From positions 1 to 35,219 of the forward strand of contig JAAZAN010000150.1 of NCBI GenBank assembly GCA_012514315.1: 35,219 nt of DNA. The letters run 5' to 3'. The notes below the pieces were generated by a model, which had not been told where the DNA came from, searched no databases, and was given only the letters and a program-made list of their open reading frames with translations. A program made the position numbers and the translations under genes. This document shows, one piece after another, positions 7,055-14,558 of the stretch (position 1 is its first letter; the number at the start of each line of letters is the position of its first letter). The stretch comes from Chloroflexota bacterium. GTDB lineage: Bacteria > Chloroflexota > Anaerolineae > B4-G1.

Positions 7055-7780
7055 ATGAGTCTGGTTGAAGGGCCGGCGTATCTTGGAACTAGTCGTGTGC
7101 CGAGCACATTGGGCGCGAACGCGCTTCAGAAGATAGCGGCGACCGCCGCCTCGTCGATCGCACAAGCGATGTTGGGTATTCGCTTTGATCCAGCGCCTGC
7201 CTATCTCTTCTCGGTCGAGGTCGAGGGCATCATGATCGGCCTCTTCACCGGGTGTGATGGGCTGGAGGTTACGCGAGACGTCTACGAATACCGGGAGGGT
7301 GGGCTCAGCAGCTACACGCATAAGCTGCCGGGCCAGGTCAGGTACGAGAACCTCGTTCTAAGACGCGGCCTGGGCCTCTCACGAGCCCTCTGGGAATGGT
7401 TCAACGAAGGGTTGTATGATTATAATGTCCAGCGCACGAACTTCTCGATCATCCAGGGCGCGCCCGGACACAACTTCGCGTCGGCGCTGGCCAGCGCCGT
7501 GGGGGCAGGAGCGTCTGCTGGAGGGAATGCTGCTCAGAGCATTGTCTATCAGGCCCTAGGTGGTGGGTTCGGGAAGGTCAAGCACTGGAATGTCGAGGAT
7601 GCATACCCCGTCAGGTGGAAAGGACCATCACTCAATACGTCCAGCAAGACGGTCGCGATTGAGGAGATCGAGATTGCTCACCACGGGTTGACACTCACGT
7701 CGGAGGTAGGCACGCCGATGAGTGTAGCATCCAGTTTGATGGGAGCAGGACTCTCAGCAGCGTCGGCCATCATTGGCTAG
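7055..7780 (+). CDS. Tube-family protein 3 (gp19-like, likely tube initiator)
   Basis: This 241-residue protein is longer than the two preceding tube proteins. Residues 1-45 are an Ala/Ser-rich extension. The tube fold follows: PAYLFSVEVEGIMIGLFTGC, LPGQVRYENLVLRRGLGLS, the ALWEWFNEGLYD helix, an Ala/Gly-rich insertion (ASALASAVGAGASAGGNAAQ), HWNVEDAYPVRWKGPSLN and VAIEEIEIAHHGL. A small-residue C-terminal tail follows (SVASSLMGAGLSAASAIIG). This layout and position, just before the baseplate genes, suit an Afp5-type protein joining tube to baseplate. The hydrophobic tail is unusual and could insert in the tube lumen or contact a partner. AAGGAGC lies at 7044-7050, before ATG 7055. Confidence 0.85.
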   Translation: MSLVEGPAYLGTSRVPSTLGANALQKIAATAASSIAQAMLGIRFDPAPAYLFSVEVEGIMIGLFTGCDGLEVTRDVYEYREGGLSSYTHKLPGQVRYENLVLRRGLGLSRALWEWFNEGLYDYNVQRTNFSIIQGAPGHNFASALASAVGAGASAGGNAAQSIVYQALGGGFGKVKHWNVEDAYPVRWKGPSLNTSSKTVAIEEIEIAHHGLTLTSEVGTPMSVASSLMGAGLSAASAIIG

Positions 7781-7851
7781 GGTAGTATCGTAGGTCTCGG
7801 CTGTGACGACCGGATCGTGCCGCCTGAGGTTGTAAGGGAGAGGGACAGGGT

Positions 7852-10800
7852 TTGCCTGCTGAACAGCACAGTCAGTTGGGGCGCGACAGCTCCGCGGAAG
7901 GAAGTGCTCCGCTAAGCCATATGGCCAGGTTGAGGGTCAGTGTCGCTGCTTGGCGGGCGCGTGTGGGGCGTGGCATGCTCGCCGGCGTGGAGAGGCGGCG
8001 AGCAACGGTGGCATCTGCCCGGTCTGAAGGTGCAGTAGAGAGCGATGATCGAGACGTGCTGATCCGTGGTCCGCTGACTATCGCGCATTCGATGCACCTC
8101 GTCAATCGGGTCCGCGCTGTCTCTCGAGGTAGTCGCGTGTGGAAACCCGATGTTGGGGCCATCCGGCCGGAGATGGTCCAGCGGTTTGCTGCCTCGGTGG
8201 CCGGCCGGACACGGAGTGTCCGATCTATCTCAGTGCGGCGTCCGCCACGACCGGTCGAGTTGGAGGGGAGTGAGGAGTTGACGTTGCCCGGGGCGCCTGC
8301 GTGGTCGGCGGCTGCGTCTGGAGAGCGGGACAGGACGGTCCAGATCAAAGGACCGAGCGTGTTCAGTGTTGGGCAGCGGATCGAGCCCTTCCGCAAGTCG
8401 CCGCCAAGCGTTCCTCAGTCGGGCTCTGGTGGACCGCCGCGGCGATCGGGGCAGGTCCGACCACCCAGGCAGGTTGCAGCGGGATCCCGCGTCTTCGCTC
8501 GTGTGCAGGAGATGCCGTCGCATTCGAGTGGGGCTGAGGAAAGAGCTCCGGAAGTTGGCTCGCTGCCCCAAGAGAGGCCGACGGGCGGACAAGCGGAATC
8601 CAGTGACATGGGTCGCACGCCGTCTGTGGATGACGTCGCCGGATCTCCACGTCCGCGCCCATCTCTGCGTTCACCGGCGGCCAGGGAGCCAGCCACAAGC
8701 AGCATTCCCGGCCCGTCGGTGACTGGGGATGCCCAGATGCCAGCGGTTCATGCTCAGGTGCAGCGAGATGTGACGAAGGCGCGTCCTGAGGACGAACCAG
8801 GGGGAGGCGAGCAGAGGCCTCCGGGAGAAGGTCGGTCCGCGAGATCGCCTGCCCTCTCTGACCGCCAGATAGCAGCGTCCGTTGACGAAGCATCGGATCA
8901 ACCAGGATCCGGGTCACATTCTGGGACTGATGATCTGGTGGGACAGTACGACGGACCGGTTGAACCCGATCTCGCCGTCGCGAGCGATCGCTGGGGACAG
9001 AGCGGACCTGGCGAGAGCGATGTGGCGTCCCCGGAAAGTGAAACCGGTGAGCTCCCATTACGGCGTGATGTGAGGGGCACGGGGTCGATGCCTGTCGGTC
9101 GTCGCGTACACGACACCGACGTTCGCTCAGGGGCACTAGGTAGTCGTTCGTCCGATGCGGCGGAGCCGGCTTCGGGCGGCATCCACCGTGCGGCGCGGGA
9201 ATCCGTGAGCGCCGACGGGCCGCACTCGTCAAGCGTGCAGGATCAACCTGCTTCGGGCGCGCTGACACCTCCGCCTCAGGGGGGGCAGGAGGCGCCCGCA
9301 CTACGGCCAACGACGGAGCCGGTCGAACGCCAGGGTGAGCGAGCTGAGACGGAGTCGGTCGAACGCTATGGTGAGCGAGCTGAGACGCGCCCTGTCCAAC
9401 GACAGTCTGCGCCTTCGTTCGGTCGAGAGGGGCCGGATCCAGATGACGCTTCAGGCGCGCCGTCGGGATTTGCTGACAATCAGGCAGGGCCGCCTCACGA
9501 GGTGCAGGTCCGGCTGGATACACCGGAGCAGACGCGGTCAACGTCGATGACTGACGATCTGCCTGTGGCCCCGGCCCCAAGGGCTCCCGTCCAGCGCCGC
9601 ACGCAAGAGACCCGCTCAGGTGAAGGACCGCGGGCTGCTGCGGATGGCGTGGACGGACGAGCGACACGTCAGGGGTATTCATCGGTCTTAGCGAGGGAGG
9701 AGGCTCTCACGACGCCAGCGATCGACGGTATCCAGCGAAGCCGGCGTGAAGCCGGGACTGACCCAGTGGACGGGGCATACACGTCATCTTCTGATGCCGA
9801 ACGACGGCCTTCAGGCGAATTGACGCCTCCGTCCCGGATCGATGACCAGACGGGCCAGTCCACCAGTGCAGACAGGGGATTGTCGGAGTGGGCAGGCACA
9901 GATGTCGAGCTGCCACTGCATCGCGGCGCCCGCGATGGGGAAGTTGTTGGGCCTCGTCACACCCCACTATCCGAGAGCCGCCCGAAGACAGTGTCACACG
10001 TGGACCCATTCGAAGGCGGCGTATCCCGCGCTGAGAAGGTGGTTCAAGGTCGCGTGACGGTTGAGGAGGAGCCCGCCAGCGAGCCCATGGATCACCCGCG
10101 CGGAGCAGTGGAGACGACCAAGCGGCTGGAGACGCCATTGGGGGCGCCTGAACTGGATGGGGACGAGCCTGAGGCGGCTGGTGAGCGCACGCCGGGAATC
10201 GAACCGACTTGGTCGGAGGCGACTCAGCGTCGTGGCCAAATTGGACTGCTCTCAGCCGGGGATGTGGGCAGGCGGTCACCGCTCATCGTCGCCCCGCACG
10301 TATTGCCTGTTGTGCGGCATGGTCAGATGCTTCGCATCCAGCGCAGTGCTACTTCGCCTGGGTCGGCTACATCGGGGAGTAGCGCGAGGCATCGACGATC
10401 GGACCCTAAGATTGGTGTGAGACGCGCGATTGCTGAACCGGGCACGCAAGGACAGGGCGCGACCCAATGGCCTCGCACCGGTGCACAGGCTGGTGTGCTC
10501 GGCGAACGCGATGATGCAGTCAATGACAGCGCGGGCTTCGGTGTGGGTGCGCGGCGCTTCCCGACCGCTGGAGGCATGGGGATGGGCGCAAGCTCAGACC
10601 GTCAGCCGGATGATGACCCGGCGTTGCGGGCGCTTCTGGCGTCGTGGGCAGGTAGAGGGACTGGCGCGCCTCCGGAGATGCCGCTGTCCTCCTCCGGTGA
10701 GGTCAGACGGTTTGAGGACGGGACGGGCGCGGTTTCGCCTCCGCTCGCTGCTCCTGATGCTGCGATGCCGTTAGCAGCGCGGGCAGCTCCGATGGACAGG

Positions 10801-11022
10801 CCATCGGTTGATCGACAACCTCAGGCCGACCCGAGCGGGGTGGGCGGTCCATTCCGGCCTATTGCGAGCGGGGAGGCTGCGCCCCCGGTTGATGTCACAG
10901 GAGGGTCTAAGGACGGGCAGAGGGGGAGCCCTGCGGTGGATGTCAAGACGCTTGCGCAGCGCGTGTATCCCTATGTCAGGCGTCTGATCGCCATTGAACG
11001 AGAACGAGGGCCTTACCGGTAG
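7852..11022 (+). CDS. Large disordered Arg/Pro/Ser/Glu-rich CIS-cluster protein
   Basis: This 1056-residue protein is of low complexity almost throughout, with no recognisable folded domain, signal peptide or membrane segment. It contains repeated short motifs: VQR/IQR at several places (MVQRFAA, AQVQRDV, RPVQRQS, PVQRRTQ, GIQRSRR, RIQRSAT) and an ERxGERAET tandem (9313-9384). The only helix-like segment is the last 30 residues (VDVKTLAQRVYPYVRRLIAI and ERERGPYR), similar to the end of the 58-residue protein at 6869-7045. The start is TTG 7852 after AGGGAGAGGGACAGG, or ATG 7921. It lies between tube and baseplate genes, where a length-determining or adaptor protein might be expected, but it does not resemble helical tape measures. 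Unusual coding composition makes long antisense frames appear; the operon context and the conserved end support this strand. Confidence 0.75.
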   Translation: MPAEQHSQLGRDSSAEGSAPLSHMARLRVSVAAWRARVGRGMLAGVERRRATVASARSEGAVESDDRDVLIRGPLTIAHSMHLVNRVRAVSRGSRVWKPDVGAIRPEMVQRFAASVAGRTRSVRSISVRRPPRPVELEGSEELTLPGAPAWSAAASGERDRTVQIKGPSVFSVGQRIEPFRKSPPSVPQSGSGGPPRRSGQVRPPRQVAAGSRVFARVQEMPSHSSGAEERAPEVGSLPQERPTGGQAESSDMGRTPSVDDVAGSPRPRPSLRSPAAREPATSSIPGPSVTGDAQMPAVHAQVQRDVTKARPEDEPGGGEQRPPGEGRSARSPALSDRQIAASVDEASDQPGSGSHSGTDDLVGQYDGPVEPDLAVASDRWGQSGPGESDVASPESETGELPLRRDVRGTGSMPVGRRVHDTDVRSGALGSRSSDAAEPASGGIHRAARESVSADGPHSSSVQDQPASGALTPPPQGGQEAPALRPTTEPVERQGERAETESVERYGERAETRPVQRQSAPSFGREGPDPDDASGAPSGFADNQAGPPHEVQVRLDTPEQTRSTSMTDDLPVAPAPRAPVQRRTQETRSGEGPRAAADGVDGRATRQGYSSVLAREEALTTPAIDGIQRSRREAGTDPVDGAYTSSSDAERRPSGELTPPSRIDDQTGQSTSADRGLSEWAGTDVELPLHRGARDGEVVGPRHTPLSESRPKTVSHVDPFEGGVSRAEKVVQGRVTVEEEPASEPMDHPRGAVETTKRLETPLGAPELDGDEPEAAGERTPGIEPTWSEATQRRGQIGLLSAGDVGRRSPLIVAPHVLPVVRHGQMLRIQRSATSPGSATSGSSARHRRSDPKIGVRRAIAEPGTQGQGATQWPRTGAQAGVLGERDDAVNDSAGFGVGARRFPTAGGMGMGASSDRQPDDDPALRALLASWAGRGTGAPPEMPLSSSGEVRRFEDGTGAVSPPLAAPDAAMPLAARAAPMDRPSVDRQPQADPSGVGGPFRPIASGEAAPPVDVTGGSKDGQRGSPAVDVKTLAQRVYPYVRRLIAIERERGPYR
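9313..9384 (+). repeat. Two tandem 36-nt repeats in the disordered gene
   Basis: Two 36-base units (9313-9348 and 9349-9384) differ at only a few bases and encode TEPVERQGERAE and TESVERYGERAE. A partial third unit follows as TRPVQRQS. This suggests the VER/VQR motifs spread by local duplication. Confidence 0.85.
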
Positions 11023-11066
11023 GGAATGCTCAGTAAACCCCGCGGGTGCAGGAGGAGGGTTATCAC

Positions 11067-11768
11067 GTGGATCTGGTATCGCTTTCAAGCACGATGGAGT
11101 TCGCGGTCATTGAGACCGTCACCGAGAGTGGTTCGCCAGACGGTGATGTCTGGTTGGAGTGCCAGTTCAACCCGACAAGTCTGAGGATCCAGAAATCAGT
11201 CTCGTGGACAGGTGGTCTCAACGGCAGCGATCTGACGCCAGGCCGAAACGCTCCCGACCTGGATTTTGGGGGCGGTAAGCCAGCGACTTTCTCTGTGGAG
11301 CTCCTGTTTGACACGACGCGTGAGCCGACGGACTCGTCTCGGGACGTTCGACAGTACACGGATCAGTTGCTGCGACTGACGATGCTCAGGAGCAAGGGAG
11401 GCAACACGTTGCCGCCGCCCCTTGTGAGCTTCTCGTGGGGGAAGCTGGCCCTCTTCACGGCGGTGGTGACCGATGTGAGCATCAACTTTGTCCTGTTTCA
11501 TGCGAATGGGACGCCGGCTCGTGCCATCGCGAGTGTCACATTCAAGCAGCAAGACCCGAGTGACGACGAGACGGCTTACCAGAATCCCACGACGAGGACG
11601 GAAGCTCGAAGAACACGGATGGTGCGAGCAGGCGACCGGCTGGACGTTATCGCATACCAGGAGTACGGGGACGCCGCATACTGGCGTCATTTGGCCAGCG
11701 CCAATAATCTGGCAGATCCGCGCGACCTGAGAGATGGGCAGATTCTCGTTGTGCCGCCGCTAGGGTAG
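11067..11768 (+). CDS. LysM-containing baseplate/tube adaptor (Afp7/Pvc7-like)
   Basis: This 233-residue protein of the 'contractile injection system tube protein' family has an N-terminal domain with LECQFNPTSLRIQKSVSW, PATFSVELLFDTT and PPLVSFSWGKLALFTAVVTD. The C-terminal LysM module (residues about 183-232) reads MVRAGDRLDVIAYQEYGDAA, then WRHLASANNLADPRDLRDGQ. Proteins of this type join the tube start to the VgrG-like spike hub, as gp53/gp54 or Afp7 do. The start was taken as GTG 11067 because a strong GGAGGAGG lies 7-8 bases before it; the longer GTG at 11046 would place this ribosome site inside the coding region. Confidence 0.92.
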   Translation: MDLVSLSSTMEFAVIETVTESGSPDGDVWLECQFNPTSLRIQKSVSWTGGLNGSDLTPGRNAPDLDFGGGKPATFSVELLFDTTREPTDSSRDVRQYTDQLLRLTMLRSKGGNTLPPPLVSFSWGKLALFTAVVTDVSINFVLFHANGTPARAIASVTFKQQDPSDDETAYQNPTTRTEARRTRMVRAGDRLDVIAYQEYGDAAYWRHLASANNLADPRDLRDGQILVVPPLG

Positions 11769-11796
11769 TGCCACGGGTGAGGGAAGGGCGGAGGCG

Positions 11797-13734
11797 ATGC
11801 CTGATTCGGTAACGATCACGATCGATGGAAAAGTGCAGGACCTAGACCTCGATCTCTTGGAGGTCGAGGTTGATACTCATGTCCATCTGCCCGGCATGTT
11901 CGTGATCACCGTGGAGGACGAAATCGATCACGAGTCCGGTCGACTGGTCTACGCTGACGCCGACACGGTCTTCAAGGCGGGGGCTGAGGTCAAGATCGTA
12001 ATGGAGACAGACGAGATCCCTGGCGAGTCGCGACCCGTCCAGGCGACGCTGATCATTGGCGAGATCACGGCGATTGAGCCGATCTTCTCGGAGCAAGGCC
12101 GTCCCGTGCTGCAAATACGTGGGTACGATCGGCTGCATCGGTTGTCTCGGGGGAAGAAGACCCGTACGTATGGAGATGCCAACCCGAGTGGACAGGGCGT
12201 CACAGACGATCAGATTGTCCGGACTATCGCCAACGAGACGCAGGGCCTTAGTGGAGCGTCCGTCGATACAAGCGGGCTGAGTGGGATCAAGTACCCCTAC
12301 GTGATGCAATGCAACCAGACGGATCTGGATTTCCTCTGGTCACGGGCTGCATTGTACGGCTATCAGGTCTACGTGGAGGACAAGACCCTGCATTTCCAGA
12401 AGGCCGACCATCATCGCGGCAGTCAATCGGATAAGCCGGCGGTGCTGACGTGGCATCACAACCTCTCGAGCTTCACTCCTCGGCTCACGTTGATGCGGCA
12501 GGTAGACCAGGCCGTTGTCAAGGGTTGGAACCCAAAAACCAAGGCGGCGGTGGAGAACACGAACAAGAGTGACAGCAGCGCGACGGTTCCAGCCATTGGC
12601 CTGGGCAAGAAGGGGAGTGCACTGGCGAAGGAAAGACTCCAGGGCTCGGCCGAGCAGGTGGTTGTCGAACATCCGTTGCGCACTGTGGATGAGGCGAAGG
12701 CGATCGCTTCTGCACGCTTTGCAGAAGCTGAGAGCGAGTTCATCCAGGCCGAAGGGGAGTGTCAGCAAGGAGATCCCCGGCTCATCGCGGGACGCCTCGT
12801 CACGATAGAGGGCGTCGGCGAGCGCTTCAGCGGTGACTATTATGTGACCGAGGCACGCCATCGATACTCACGAGGAGCATACCGCGTCGAGTTCAGTGTG
12901 AGCGGCCGGGTCCCCAATACGCTTAGCTACCTGTTGCGCGACGGAAATGGCCATGGACGAGGCGATTGGGGTAGGGTGTTCGGTGTGGTACCGGCCAAGG
13001 TATGCAATCTCGATGATCCAGAATCGCTCGGACGAGTGCAGGTGATGTACCCGTGGATGCCAAAATACAAGGACGCGGAGCTGTCGAGCAACTGGGCGCG
13101 CATTGCCACACCTATGGCAGGGAATGGACGAGGGTTCTGCTTTTTGCCAGAGATCGACGACGAGGTGTTGGTGGCTTTTGAGCAGGGCGACGTCAGCCAT
13201 CCGTATGTTGTCGGGATGCTTTGGAACAACACCGACAAGCCACCCGAGGGCACGGCTGCCCTCCTTGCCAGCGACAAGAAGAAGGTTGCTCAACGTGTCA
13301 TTCGATCGACGAGTGGCCACCTGATCGTTCTAGATGACACTGAGGGGGCTGAGCAGATCATCATCCAGGACAAGACGGGGAAGAACAAGATCGTCATTAA
13401 TTCGAAGGAGAACACGCTGACGATCAATGTGGAGAAGGATTTGACAATCCAGGCCAACGGGGATGCGGCGATTACGGTCAAAGGCAAGACGACTTTGAAG
13501 AGTAACGGTGACGTGGCGATCGAATGCCAGAACTTCAAGGTTAAGGCGCAGAGTAGTGTGAAGATCGAGGCCACCAGCGGTATAGACCTCAAGGCAACGG
13601 GCCAACTTAACCTTAAGGGGATGAAGGCATCGATAGTGGGTGACACGATGACCGAGGTGAAGTCCAATGCGATGGTTCAGGTTCAGTCTTCTGGTGCGGT
13701 CAAGGTAGCCGGTAATCCGATCATGCTGAACTAG
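11797..13734 (+). CDS. VgrG-like spike hub (Afp8/Pvc8, gp27-gp5 fusion)
   Basis: This 645-residue trimeric spike protein has a gp27/late-control-D-like N terminus (residues 1-375; NQTDLDFLWSRAALYGYQVY is typical). An OB-fold, gp5-like domain covers about 400-485 (VCNLDDPESLGRVQVMYPWM; SNWARIATPMAGNGRGFCFL; HPYVVGMLWN). A C-terminal stretch of about 490-645 has short alternating beta repeats (IIIQDKTGKNKIVIN; DLTIQANGDAAITV; VKIEATSGIDLKATG) expected to wind into a triple-stranded beta-helix needle. No extra C-terminal effector domain is seen. It is immediately followed by the PAAR gene, whose product should cap the needle. Confidence 0.95.
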   Translation: MPDSVTITIDGKVQDLDLDLLEVEVDTHVHLPGMFVITVEDEIDHESGRLVYADADTVFKAGAEVKIVMETDEIPGESRPVQATLIIGEITAIEPIFSEQGRPVLQIRGYDRLHRLSRGKKTRTYGDANPSGQGVTDDQIVRTIANETQGLSGASVDTSGLSGIKYPYVMQCNQTDLDFLWSRAALYGYQVYVEDKTLHFQKADHHRGSQSDKPAVLTWHHNLSSFTPRLTLMRQVDQAVVKGWNPKTKAAVENTNKSDSSATVPAIGLGKKGSALAKERLQGSAEQVVVEHPLRTVDEAKAIASARFAEAESEFIQAEGECQQGDPRLIAGRLVTIEGVGERFSGDYYVTEARHRYSRGAYRVEFSVSGRVPNTLSYLLRDGNGHGRGDWGRVFGVVPAKVCNLDDPESLGRVQVMYPWMPKYKDAELSSNWARIATPMAGNGRGFCFLPEIDDEVLVAFEQGDVSHPYVVGMLWNNTDKPPEGTAALLASDKKKVAQRVIRSTSGHLIVLDDTEGAEQIIIQDKTGKNKIVINSKENTLTINVEKDLTIQANGDAAITVKGKTTLKSNGDVAIECQNFKVKAQSSVKIEATSGIDLKATGQLNLKGMKASIVGDTMTEVKSNAMVQVQSSGAVKVAGNPIMLN

Positions 13735-13758
13735 GTCAGAGGCGTAGGGGGTGATGGA

Positions 13759-14052
13759 GTGGGATTCCCAGCTGCCCGATTGGGCGATATGACGGTGAGC
13801 GGTGATGCAATCACCGGCCCAGGTGTTCCAACGGTGCTCATCATGGGAGTGCCTGCGGCGGTTGCCGGTGACACAGTGAGTGGGGCGGCCTGTGTGGGGG
13901 CGATCGCAATGGGTAGCCCCACCGTGCTGATCATGGGCCGTCCCGCAGCACGGACAACGAGTCCGGTCAGCGGCGCGAACCCAGCGAGCGGGGTACCCGT
14001 GTCCACGACGATCGGCCCGACGCCGGCGGCGATGGTACTGATCGGACCATAG
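13759..14052 (+). CDS. PAAR-domain spike tip protein (Afp10-like)
   Basis: This 97-residue PAAR-type protein has PAARLGDMTVSGDAITGPG, then repeated PTVLIMGxPAA units and a GTP-rich middle, the small beta turns of the spike-tip cone that sharpens the VgrG-like needle. It has no N- or C-terminal effector extension. GTG 13759 was chosen; TAGGGGGTGATGGAG lies just before it. Zinc ligands typical of PAAR proteins are not obvious: there are no His residues and a single Cys (AACVGA), so this may be a metal-poor variant. Confidence 0.88.
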   Translation: MGFPAARLGDMTVSGDAITGPGVPTVLIMGVPAAVAGDTVSGAACVGAIAMGSPTVLIMGRPAARTTSPVSGANPASGVPVSTTIGPTPAAMVLIGP

Positions 14053-14065
14053 TCAGGACAGATCT

Positions 14066-14482
14066 ATGAGTGGAGATTATCGCGAGAGGGAGTTTCTAGG
14101 TCGAGGCGTCGCGTTTCCCCTGCAGTTGAGCGCGCGTGGAGGGGTCGCTCTGGTTGAGGGTGAGCGGGATATCGAGCAGTCGATCCGGATCATCCTGGGC
14201 ACGAAGCCTGGCGAGCGTGTGATGCGGCCGGAGTTTGGATGCCGGGTTCACGAGCTGTTATTTGAGCCCAGGAGCGCATCTACAGAGACACGGATGCATC
14301 GTTACGTGCTGGATGCACTGAAACGTTGGGAGCCGCGCATCGATGTCATCTCGGTGAACGTGTATGCCGACGCCGACGTGGACGGCGCACTGCTTGCAGA
14401 AGTGTCCTATGTCATCAAGGCCACGCACGATGAGCGCAGCATCGTCTACCCATTCTTCATCGTTGGCCAAGAGGAGTGGTAG
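14066..14482 (+). CDS. gp25-like baseplate wedge protein (Afp9/Pvc9)
   Basis: This 138-residue protein of the GPW/gp25 family has FLGRGVAFPLQLSARGGVAL, the ERDIEQSIRIILGTKPGERV helix, then MRPEFGCRVHELLFEPRS, which is the hallmark of this family. In T4 and CIS particles gp25 nucleates the sheath at the baseplate. Length is typical. A short CGCGG-TGGA-CCGCG hairpin starts one base after the stop (14483-14496), too small and T-less to be a terminator. Confidence 0.94.
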   Translation: MSGDYREREFLGRGVAFPLQLSARGGVALVEGERDIEQSIRIILGTKPGERVMRPEFGCRVHELLFEPRSASTETRMHRYVLDALKRWEPRIDVISVNVYADADVDGALLAEVSYVIKATHDERSIVYPFFIVGQEEW

Positions 14483-14558
14483 CGCGGTGGACCGCGTGAA
14501 CGAAGGATCCCTTGATGGCCGAATGCCTGGAGTACGGCTAACTCAGTAGGAGCGGACT

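Noticed and set aside
14483-14496. CGCGG-TGGA-CCGCG hairpin after the gp25-like gene
   Set aside because: A five-base stem without T-run within a GC-rich region is expected by chance and is not a credible terminator.
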